Source: JANOQP01 sp044227705
GTDB taxonomy: Bacteria > Bacteroidota > Bacteroidia > Chitinophagales > Saprospiraceae
DNA length: 24,107 nucleotides
Direction of reading: 5' to 3'
Assembly (NCBI GenBank): GCA_044227705.1
Contig: JBGAWE010000049.1
Span: 1-24,107, forward strand
Positions within the stretch are counted from its first letter, which is position 1; every line of letters begins with the position of its first letter. The notes under the pieces are model-generated. The model was given only the letters and a program-made list of their open reading frames with translations, made no database searches and was not told where the DNA came from. This document shows, piece by piece, positions 14,633-21,568 of the stretch. Both the position numbers and the translations under genes were made by a program.

Positions 14633-15630
14633 AAGTCAAATACTTCCAGCGAAAGCCCATCCCCAACTTCCACTTCAGCGTCGAGAACATCTTCAACGAC
14701 GTGCGCGAGCACATGCCGCCGGGCGCGGAGATGGAGGTCCACGTCGTCGGCCATTTCAGCCAGGGGCTGATGAACCGGCTGCGGATTTTGAGAGAGGTCA
14801 AAAAGGCGCAGTCGCCCGATGTCAACCATTTCACGGGCGACATCGACTTTGCCAGCCTCGCCGCCCGCCGCGAAAAGGTCGTGCAGACCATCCTCGACCT
14901 GTTCTTTTTGGAGAACACGAGCGGGCTGAAACGGCGGCTCCTCAAGCTCTTTTGGGTGACGCTGCCCATCCGCCGCGCCCGGATCGTCACCACGATTTCA
15001 GAGGCGACGAAGGCCGACATCCTGCGGCACGTCGACATCGACCCGGCGAAAATCAAGGTCATCCCGATTGCGCTCGGCGGCGTTTTCAAGTTCGAGCCGC
15101 GCGGCTACAACTTCGAGCGGCCGACCATCTTGCAAATCGGCAGCGCGCCCAACAAGAACGTCCCGCGCATCATCGAGGCGGTGAAAGACATCCCGTGCAA
15201 GCTCATCGTCGTCGGGCAGCACACGCCCGAGTACGAGGAGCTGCTCAAAAAGCACGGCATCGACTACGAGTACCGCTCGGGCCTCAACAAGTTCCAGATG
15301 CGCGACCTCTACAAAACGGTCGACATCCTCCTTTTCCCCTCCACCATCGAGGGCTTCGGGATGCCCATCGTCGAGGCGCAGGCGATGGGGGCGCTCGTTG
15401 TCACGAGCAACATCTCGTCCATGCCGGACGTGGCGGGCGACGGGGCCTTGCTCGTCAATCCATACAAAACCGAGGAAATCGAAGCGGCCGTCCGCCGCTT
15501 GATGGCCGACGGACCGCTGCGCGAAAAGCTGCTGGCGGCCGGGTTCGAGAACATCAAGCGGTTCGACGCGGCGGCCATCTCGCAGCAATACTTTGAGCTT
15601 TACAAACAAATAGCCTTTAACGGACTATGA
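14629..15630 (+). CDS. Glycosyltransferase family 4 (GT-B fold), TTG start
   Basis: The 333-residue GT4-like enzyme starts at TTG 14629, overlapping the previous TGA (TTGA), and reads K-V-K-Y-F-Q-R-K-P-I-P-N-F-H-F-S-V-E. There is no in-frame ATG that gives this N-terminus; the open frame further upstream is inside the oxidoreductase gene. The donor domain begins near I-L-Q-I-G-S-A-P-N-K-N and carries S-T-I-E-G-F-G-M-P-I-V-E-A-Q-A-M-G with the EX7E-type glutamates. The G-F-G-M-P motif is typical of mannosyl/rhamnosyl-like GT4 enzymes, but the donor cannot be fixed. It overlaps the ATG of the epimerase gene by 4 bases. Confidence 0.9.
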   Translation: MKVKYFQRKPIPNFHFSVENIFNDVREHMPPGAEMEVHVVGHFSQGLMNRLRILREVKKAQSPDVNHFTGDIDFASLAARREKVVQTILDLFFLENTSGLKRRLLKLFWVTLPIRRARIVTTISEATKADILRHVDIDPAKIKVIPIALGGVFKFEPRGYNFERPTILQIGSAPNKNVPRIIEAVKDIPCKLIVVGQHTPEYEELLKKHGIDYEYRSGLNKFQMRDLYKTVDILLFPSTIEGFGMPIVEAQAMGALVVTSNISSMPDVAGDGALLVNPYKTEEIEAAVRRLMADGPLREKLLAAGFENIKRFDAAAISQQYFELYKQIAFNGL

Positions 15631-16676
15631 AAATCGTCATCATCGGCGGCGCCGGGTTCATCGGAATCAACGCCGCCTACCATTTCATCGGGCGCGGCCA
15701 CGAAGTCGTCATCGCCGACAACTTGAGCCGCGCGGGCAGCGAGTACAACCTCAACCGCTTGCAGGCAAAGCACGGCGCGCGGTTTTACAAAGTCGACATC
15801 CGCGACTTCGAGGGCGTCTCCAACCTTTTTGAAAAAGAAGGCGACTGCGACGCCGTCCTCCTCCTTGCCGGCCAAGTGGCCGTGACGACCTCTGTGACCA
15901 ACCCCCGGGAGGACTTCGACATCAACGCGCTCGGCACTTTCAACGTCCTTGAGGCCGTCCGCTTGAGCGGGAAGAAGCCGCTGCTCGTCTACACCTCGAC
16001 CAACAAGGTCTACGGAAAAATGGAGTCGATGGGCATCACGCTGCGCAACGGCCGCTACGAGTACGCCGACCAGCCGGACGGCATCGACGAGGGGCAGCTC
16101 CTCGACTTCTATTCGCCCTACGGCTGCTCGAAGGGCTGCGGCGACCAGTACGTGCGCGACTACCACCGCATCTACGGGCTGCCGACGGTCGTCTTCCGCC
16201 AGTCGTGCATCTACGGGCCGAACCAGTTCGGTATCGAGGACCAGGGCTGGGTGGCGTGGTTCACCATCGCCACGCTGATGAAAAAGCAGTTCACCATCTA
16301 CGGAGACGGCAACCAGATTCGGGACATCCTCTTCGTCGACGACCTCGTCGAGCTTTATGAAAAGGCCATCGAGCAGAAAGACAAGTGCGCCGGTCAGGTC
16401 TACAACATCGGCGGCGGCCCGGCCTTCACGATGTCGCTGAACGAACTCGTGGCGATTTTGAACAAGCGGTTTAGCGAAGACCTCCGCCCCGCGACGGACG
16501 AATGGCGGCCGGGCGACCAGAAAGTTTACGTCTCCAATATTTCAAAAGCGACGGCCGAGCTTGGCTGGAAGCCGAAAACCGGCATCCACGAAGGCATCGA
16601 CCGGATGGCGAACTGGATTGAGGAGAACCGGGACATCCTTGCCCATTATGTTTTTGGGAAACCCCTTCCGGCCTAA
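15627..16676 (+). CDS. SDR-family sugar-nucleotide epimerase, CDP-paratose 2-epimerase-like
   Basis: The 349-residue extended SDR has the NAD-binding G-G-A-G-F-I-G at residues 7-13 and the Y-x-x-x-K catalytic pair at Tyr165 and Lys169. Segments T-S-T-N-K-V-Y-G, L-D-F-Y-S-P-Y-G-C-S-K-G-C-G-D-Q-Y-V and F-R-Q-S-C-I-Y-G-P-N-Q-F-G are hallmarks of the CDP-paratose/tyvelose 2-epimerase (RfbE) group. That enzyme inverts C2 through an NAD-dependent oxidation. No genes for making CDP-3,6-dideoxyhexoses (cytidylyltransferase, 4,6-dehydratase, E1/E3) are visible, so the real substrate may be another nucleotide-sugar or may be supplied from elsewhere. It overlaps the upstream GT by 4 bases and precedes asnB by 12 bases. 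Confidence 0.85.
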   Translation: MKIVIIGGAGFIGINAAYHFIGRGHEVVIADNLSRAGSEYNLNRLQAKHGARFYKVDIRDFEGVSNLFEKEGDCDAVLLLAGQVAVTTSVTNPREDFDINALGTFNVLEAVRLSGKKPLLVYTSTNKVYGKMESMGITLRNGRYEYADQPDGIDEGQLLDFYSPYGCSKGCGDQYVRDYHRIYGLPTVVFRQSCIYGPNQFGIEDQGWVAWFTIATLMKKQFTIYGDGNQIRDILFVDDLVELYEKAIEQKDKCAGQVYNIGGGPAFTMSLNELVAILNKRFSEDLRPATDEWRPGDQKVYVSNISKATAELGWKPKTGIHEGIDRMANWIEENRDILAHYVFGKPLPA

Positions 16677-16688
16677 TTCCTCTCGAAA

Positions 16689-18569
16689 ATGTGCGGCATA
16701 GCAGGCATCTACAACTTCAAAAAAGGCCCGCGCCACGACGCGCCCATCCGCTCGATGACCGACGCGATTGCCCATCGCGGCCCCGACGCCGATGGCTTTC
16801 TGGTGGATGAAAACGTCGCCCTCGGCCACCGGCGGCTGTCGATAATCGACCTGTCCGCCGCTGCCAACCAGCCGATTTTCGACCACTCGGGCCGCTACGC
16901 GCTCATCTTCAACGGCGAGATTTACAACTTCCGCGAGGTCATCCCGCTGCTGCCCGACTATCCCTTCCGCACGAAATCGGACAGCGAGGTCATCCTCGCC
17001 GCCTACGCGAAATGGGGGAAAAGCTGCCTCGAGCACCTCAACGGGATGTTCGCCTTCGCCCTCTACGACAAGGCGGACGGCAGCCTCTTCGTCGCCCGCG
17101 ACCGGCTGGGCATCAAGCCGCTCTACTGGTTCGCCGACGGCGAGCGGTTCGTCTTCTCCAGCGAGCTGCGGTCGATGCTGGCCTCGGGCATGGTGCCGCG
17201 CCGGGCCAGCCGCGAGGGGCTGCGCAACTACCTCGTCTTCCAGTCGGTCTACGCGCCGCTGACGATTTTGGAGAACGTCTTCCAGCTCATGCCCGGCGAG
17301 TGCGCGATGGTCACCCCGAAAGGGGTCGAAAGAGAAACCTACTGGCGCGTCGAGCGGCCGCCGACCAACGGGCAGGTTTTCGAGCAAAAAGCGGTCGAAA
17401 AGAAGGTTTTCGACCTGCTTTCCGCCTCCGTCGAGCGGCGGATGATTGCCGACGTCCCGCTCGGCGCCTTCCTCTCGGGCGGCATCGACTCGAGCGCGGT
17501 CGTCGCGCTGATGGCGCAGGCGAGCGAGCAGCCGGTCGACACGTTCACCATCGGCTTCGCCGAAAAGGAGTTCGACGAGTCGCGCTTCGCCAGCATCGTC
17601 TCCAAAAAATTCAGGACGCGCCACACGGAGGTCCGCCTCTCGCCCGACGATTTTTTGAAAAGCCTGCCCGAGGCGATGGAGGCCATCGACTCGCCGAGCG
17701 GCGACGGGCTGAACACCTACACCGTCTCGAAGGCGACGAAAGAGGCGGGTCTGAAGGTCGCGCTCTCCGGCCTCGGCGGCGACGAGCTGTTTGCGGGATA
17801 CTCGTATTTCCGGCGGTTCAAAAAGCTGCGCGACAACCAGCTTCTATTTTTGCTGATGCCGGGGATGGTTCGCAAGCCGATTGTTTCGGCGGCCCGCGCC
17901 GCTTTTTCACATGACAGAAAAATCGACCGCCTGCTCGACATCGCGCAGGCCCCCGCGCCGACCATCGAGGAAATCTACCCGCTGTTCCGTTTGGTCAACT
18001 TGCCGAAAGAGGCAAACGAGGTTCTGGGCGAAAAATCTTTCCCGGAACTAACCATCCAAAAACTGCTCCGAGACAGACACGCTGACCTCGAAACCCTGCC
18101 CGCGCTCGGCCAGTTTTCGGTCGCGGAACTGCTCGGCTACACGCTCAACGTCTTGATAAAAGACACCGACCAGTTCTCGATGGCCTCGGCGCTGGAAGTG
18201 CGGGAGCCGTTCTTTGATTACCGGCTCGTCGAGTACGTGCTTCGCGTACCCGACGAGCTGAAACTCGACCGCCGGACGCCCAAGCCGCTGCTCGTCCGGT
18301 CACTCGGCGACCTGCTGCCGGATGACATCGTCCACCGGCCGAAGATGGGCTTCGCCTTCCCGTGGAAGCACTGGTTGCTGGGCGAGCTTCGGCCTTTTTG
18401 CGAAAAGCACATCGAAAACCTCGCCCGAATCGAGGCCATCGATGGGCAGGCCGTGCGGCGGCTGTGGGCCGAGTTCGTCGAGAGCCGGGGCGAGAAATGC
18501 TCTTTTGCCATCATCTGGCAGATGGTTGTGCTGTCATACTGGCTCGAAAAGAACCGGGTCGAATGTTGA
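16689..18569 (+). CDS. asnB: Asparagine synthase (glutamine-hydrolysing)-type amidotransferase
   Basis: The 626-residue protein begins M-C-G-I-A-G-I-Y, with the N-terminal Cys nucleophile of class II glutamine amidotransferases. The G-P-D-A-D-G and F-N-G-E-I-Y-N glutaminase motifs follow. The C-terminal ATP-pyrophosphatase domain has S-G-G-I-D-S-S at 263-269 and G-L-G-G-D-E-L-F-A-G-Y. It is full length and looks active. It may make asparagine, but in polysaccharide loci AsnB homologues such as the WbpS type are thought to amidate a sugar carboxylate, using glutamine and ATP. Position inside the glycan run favours the second role. The two possibilities cannot be separated by motif. It starts 12 bases after the epimerase and ends before a 131-base gap. 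Confidence 0.88.
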   Translation: MCGIAGIYNFKKGPRHDAPIRSMTDAIAHRGPDADGFLVDENVALGHRRLSIIDLSAAANQPIFDHSGRYALIFNGEIYNFREVIPLLPDYPFRTKSDSEVILAAYAKWGKSCLEHLNGMFAFALYDKADGSLFVARDRLGIKPLYWFADGERFVFSSELRSMLASGMVPRRASREGLRNYLVFQSVYAPLTILENVFQLMPGECAMVTPKGVERETYWRVERPPTNGQVFEQKAVEKKVFDLLSASVERRMIADVPLGAFLSGGIDSSAVVALMAQASEQPVDTFTIGFAEKEFDESRFASIVSKKFRTRHTEVRLSPDDFLKSLPEAMEAIDSPSGDGLNTYTVSKATKEAGLKVALSGLGGDELFAGYSYFRRFKKLRDNQLLFLLMPGMVRKPIVSAARAAFSHDRKIDRLLDIAQAPAPTIEEIYPLFRLVNLPKEANEVLGEKSFPELTIQKLLRDRHADLETLPALGQFSVAELLGYTLNVLIKDTDQFSMASALEVREPFFDYRLVEYVLRVPDELKLDRRTPKPLLVRSLGDLLPDDIVHRPKMGFAFPWKHWLLGELRPFCEKHIENLARIEAIDGQAVRRLWAEFVESRGEKCSFAIIWQMVVLSYWLEKNRVEC

Positions 18570-18580
18570 GCAACTGGCGC

Positions 18581-18601
18581 GGTTTTGACGTGCTCAAAAC
18601 C
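18581..18601. other. 8-bp inverted repeat (hairpin) in the asnB to carbamoyltransferase 3 gap
   Basis: GGTTTTGA (18581-18588), a 5-base loop and TCAAAACC (18594-18601) form a perfect stem 11 bases after the asnB stop. It lacks a T-tract, so it would be a weak terminator or an mRNA 3'-end stabiliser. The remaining 99 bases to the ATG at 18701 show no promoter I can defend. The gap breaks an otherwise near-continuous coding run, so carbamoyltransferase 3 may be expressed separately or at a different level. Confidence 0.5.
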
Positions 18602-18700
18602 CGAGAAACCGATGTTTAATCAACCACAGGCGAGGCTCCAGCTTCGCGCATTCTTTCTTGAATCCATGACTTTCACACACAATCCAAACCCGACCGCCAA

Positions 18701-20521
18701 ATGATCATACTCGGACTCAACGCCTACCACGGCGACTCCTCGGCCTGCATCTACCGAAACGGCGTGCTCATCGCCGCAACCGAGGAGGAGCGCATCCGCC
18801 GCCAAAAGCACTGGGCGGGCCTGCCGACGGAGGCCATCAAGTTTTGCCTCGAAGAAGCGGGCATCACGCTGGGCGATGTCGACTACATCACCATCTCCCG
18901 CGATCCGAAGGCCAAGCTCGGCGAGAAGATTCGGTATGCCCTTTCCAACCCGTTGCTGCGCCGCACGATCTCGAGCCGCGCGCGCAACTCCATGAAAATC
19001 AGCAACTTGAAAAAGGACATCGCCGACCGGCTGGGCATCGACCCGAAGACGGTGCGGGCGAAAGTCCAGTTCGTCGAGCACCACCGGGCGCACATGGCGT
19101 CGGCGTTTTTCGTCTCGCCTTTCGACGAGTGCGCCATCCTCTCGGTCGACGGCTTCGGTGACTTTTCCTCGACCATGCGGGCTGTCGGGCGCGGCAACAA
19201 AATCAAGGTTTTGGACTCCGTCAGCTACCCGCACTCGCTCGGGGTTTTCTACACGATGTTCACCCAGTTCCTCGGCTTCCCCAACTACGGCGACGAGTAC
19301 AAGGTGATGGGCATGGCACCCTACGGCAAGCCGAACTACCTCGACGAGGTGCGCCGCTGCATCATCCTGAAACCGAACGGGCTTTTCGAGCTTAACCCGA
19401 AATACTTCCGCCACTTCGCCGACGGCATCCAGATGGCGTGGGAGGGCGGGAACCCGGAGGTCGGCCGCCTCTGGTCGGACCACATGGAGACTGTTTTCGG
19501 GAAGACGCGGAAGAAAGAGGAGCCGCTCACGCAGTTCCATTTCGACCTCGCGGCCTCCGTCCAGAAGGTCTGCGAGGAGGTCATCTTCTACATGCTCAAA
19601 GACCTGCACGACAAAACGGGCCTCGACTCGGTCTGCATCACCGGAGGCTGTGCGCAGAACTCGGTGGCGAACGGGAAAATCACCTCCTTCTCGCCGTTCA
19701 AAAACCTGTTCGTCCCGCCCGCTGGGCATGATGCGGGGACGAGCGTCGGCTCCGCCCTTTACCTGCAGCACCAGATTTTCAACAAATCGCGGCCGCTATA
19801 CAAGAACCAGCCGTACACCGGCGCCCGGTTCGACAACGGCTACATCAAGTCCATGCTCGCCGAGCGCGAAATCCACTTCCACGAGATGGCCGACGCGGAG
19901 CTTTTCGACCTCGTGACCGACTGCCTCGTGTCGGGCGGCGTGGTCGGCTGGTTCCAGGGGCGGGCCGAGTTCGGGCCGCGCGCGCTGGGCAACCGCTCCA
20001 TCCTCATGGACCCGCGCCGCACGGACGCGAAGGAGATTCTCAACCAGAAAATCAAGCGGCGCGAGAGCTTCCGCCCGTTCGCGCCGTCAATCCTTGCCGA
20101 GCATCAGGGCGAGTTCTTCGACGACACGGCGGCCGTGCCTTTCATGGAAAAGGTCTTCCCCATCAAAAAGGAGATGCAGAAGCTCATCCCCGCCGTCACC
20201 CACGTCGACGGGACCGGGCGGCTGCAGTCGGTCACGGCCGTCGACAACCCGCGCTACCACGGCCTCATCACGGCCTTCTTTGAAAAAACAGGGGTGCCGA
20301 TTCTAGTCAACACCTCCTTCAACGAGAACGAGCCGATCGTCAACGCGCCCGAGCACGCCCTCGACTGCTACCTGCGCACGCAGATGGACATGCTCGTGAT
20401 GGAGAACATCCTCGTCACGCGCAACATGCCGCTGAAAAAGTCTTCGGAAAAGAGTCAAAAGTCCGCCCCCGCGCCGACGAACGGCCACCACGGCGTCGGC
20501 TACACGGTGCTGCCAAACTGA
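18701..20521 (+). CDS. Carbamoyltransferase 3 (NodU/CmcH/TobZ family)
   Basis: The 606-residue protein is the third O-carbamoyltransferase of the window. It opens I-I-L-G-L-N-A-Y-H-G-D-S-S, has metal-binding E-H-H-R-A-H at 126-131 followed by the aromatic-x-S-P-F segment shared with copy 1, and a G-G-C-A-Q-N-S-V-A-N-G segment. The C-terminal domain has G-R-A-E-F-G-P-R-A-L-G-N from residue 420 and N-T-S-F-N-E-N-E-P at 537-545. Copies 1 and 2 have one extra residue (N-T-S-F-N-V-R-G-E-P type) at that loop. The last 25 residues are a Lys/Ser/Pro/His-rich tail. It is the last gene before a strong terminator and is preceded by a 131-base gap. Its acceptor is unknown; probably a different hydroxyl or glycan from the other two enzymes. 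Confidence 0.92.
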   Translation: MIILGLNAYHGDSSACIYRNGVLIAATEEERIRRQKHWAGLPTEAIKFCLEEAGITLGDVDYITISRDPKAKLGEKIRYALSNPLLRRTISSRARNSMKISNLKKDIADRLGIDPKTVRAKVQFVEHHRAHMASAFFVSPFDECAILSVDGFGDFSSTMRAVGRGNKIKVLDSVSYPHSLGVFYTMFTQFLGFPNYGDEYKVMGMAPYGKPNYLDEVRRCIILKPNGLFELNPKYFRHFADGIQMAWEGGNPEVGRLWSDHMETVFGKTRKKEEPLTQFHFDLAASVQKVCEEVIFYMLKDLHDKTGLDSVCITGGCAQNSVANGKITSFSPFKNLFVPPAGHDAGTSVGSALYLQHQIFNKSRPLYKNQPYTGARFDNGYIKSMLAEREIHFHEMADAELFDLVTDCLVSGGVVGWFQGRAEFGPRALGNRSILMDPRRTDAKEILNQKIKRRESFRPFAPSILAEHQGEFFDDTAAVPFMEKVFPIKKEMQKLIPAVTHVDGTGRLQSVTAVDNPRYHGLITAFFEKTGVPILVNTSFNENEPIVNAPEHALDCYLRTQMDMLVMENILVTRNMPLKKSSEKSQKSAPAPTNGHHGVGYTVLPN

Positions 20522-20548
20522 CAGGGGGACACATCCTCACTTTGAGGG

Positions 20549-20584
20549 GCGCAGTTCGCCGAGCGGCGGGCTGCGCTTTTTTTT
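20549..20584 (+). terminator. Intrinsic (rho-independent) terminator of the glycan locus
   Basis: GCGCAGTTCGCC (20549-20560), loop GAGC and GGCGGGCTGCGC (20565-20576) pair along 12 positions, two of them G-U wobbles. Eight T residues follow at 20577-20584. It lies 27 bases after the carbamoyltransferase 3 stop and marks the end of the + strand transcription unit. The reverse direction has no T-tract, so it should not serve the convergent KilA-N gene equally well. Confidence 0.9.
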
Positions 20585-20606
20585 GCCCGAAACCGCTGGG
20601 CCTCGG

Positions 20607-21449
20607 TCAGTCGCCCGCTTTTTTGTCGGCGGCCCGGAGGCGGCGGATGGCGGCGATGTTGGCCTCTTCGAAAATCTTCATCTGCTCGGCGGCGGTGCGC
20701 GTCAGCTCGTTGATGCGCTGCCATTGGCCGAGGCCGTTGCGGATGAGGATGGCGTTGTAGCTCTCCATGTTGGCCAAGACGTGCAGCTCGATGGCACTCG
20801 CGCCGTCGCGGATGTTGCCGCGCGCGCCGGGGTTGGCCAGCCGCCAGTCCTCGGCGGTCATGCCGAAGACGGCGATGTTCAACACGTCGGCCTCGGAGGC
20901 GTAAATCGGGCCTTCGGCCTGTTTAGGTAGCGGTTTCAGCGCCTTTTTACGCTCAATCATGCCCCGGACGGCCTCGGTGTGGAGCGGGTAGTTGAGCTTT
21001 GAAAGCTCGCGCCGCAGTTGCCAGTCGTCGGATTCGAGGCTTTTGAGCCGCTGGAATTCGCGTATCAACAGCAGGTAAAACTCCGGGCTGAGCCACGAGC
21101 AGAAATGCGCCGCGATGTCCGAGTGCGCGAACACGCCCGAGCCGTAACGGCCTGTCTTCGAGGCGATGCCGACCGCGCCCGTCAGCTCGGCCCACCGCTT
21201 TGGCGACAGCGCGAACGTGTTGGTGCCTGCCTCGTTTTTAATTCCCTCGAATTCGACGGAATTAAAACCGTCCGAGTTGAAGAGCTTTTCCCAGATGCCC
21301 AAGAACTCGACCGTCGAGCGCGTGCGAATCCACCGTTGGATGAGGTCGGTGCCCGCCTCGAAGCCGCCGCAGATGTCGGTGAGCGAGATGAAGTCTCGGT
21401 CGTCGATGGAAATCGAGGTGCCCTTGACCGAGATGGAGCGCTTTGCCAT
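20607..21449 (-). CDS. KilA-N domain protein
   Basis: The 280-residue protein on the opposite strand has an N-terminal KilA-N/ApsES-like DNA-binding domain (about residues 15-135), recognisable from F-I-S-L-T-D-I, I-Q-R-W-I-R-T-R-S-T-V-E-F-L-G and S-G-V-F-A-H-S-D-I-A-A-H-F. W-L-S-P-E-F and then L-L-I-R-E-F-Q-R-L-K follow. A charged helical C-terminus includes Y-A-S-E-A-D-V-L-N-I-A-V-F-G. KilA-N proteins are common in phages but also occur as single chromosomal genes in Bacteroidota, where their job is mostly unknown. No phage genes lie nearby. It converges with the glycan locus and diverges from xylB across a 119-base gap, so it could bind there, though nothing shows this directly. Confidence 0.88.
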   Translation of the reverse strand: MAKRSISVKGTSISIDDRDFISLTDICGGFEAGTDLIQRWIRTRSTVEFLGIWEKLFNSDGFNSVEFEGIKNEAGTNTFALSPKRWAELTGAVGIASKTGRYGSGVFAHSDIAAHFCSWLSPEFYLLLIREFQRLKSLESDDWQLRRELSKLNYPLHTEAVRGMIERKKALKPLPKQAEGPIYASEADVLNIAVFGMTAEDWRLANPGARGNIRDGASAIELHVLANMESYNAILIRNGLGQWQRINELTRTAAEQMKIFEEANIAAIRRLRAADKKAGD

Positions 21450-21467
21450 TTGCCTTCCTGAAATTTT

Positions 21468-21488
21468 AACCCCCTAATTAGAGGGGTT
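21468..21488. promoter_or_regulatory. Short palindrome in the KilA-N / xylB divergent intergenic region
   Basis: AACCCC (21468-21473) and GGGGTT (21483-21488) flank the self-complementary core CTAATTAG (21474-21481). It lies 19 bases upstream of the KilA-N ATG and 81 bases before the xylB TTG. The surrounding sequence is AT-rich against a GC-rich background, as expected for a shared promoter region. It could be an operator or an mRNA hairpin. I found no consensus Bacteroidota promoter I would defend. The xylB-proximal half (about 21490-21568) shows nothing recognisable. Confidence 0.4.
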
Positions 21489-21568
21489 TTAGAGATAGTT
21501 TTACGGCGAAAAGGTACCCGTTTCGCTCAAAAACAGCCCTTTCCGGGCAAAACCGCCGCGCCACCAAC

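Noticed and set aside
20535..20547. CCTCA-CTT-TGAGG stem as terminator of the KilA-N gene
   Set aside because: The stem is short and has no T-tract in the - direction. The adjacent strong hairpin at 20549-20584 explains termination of the + strand operon only.
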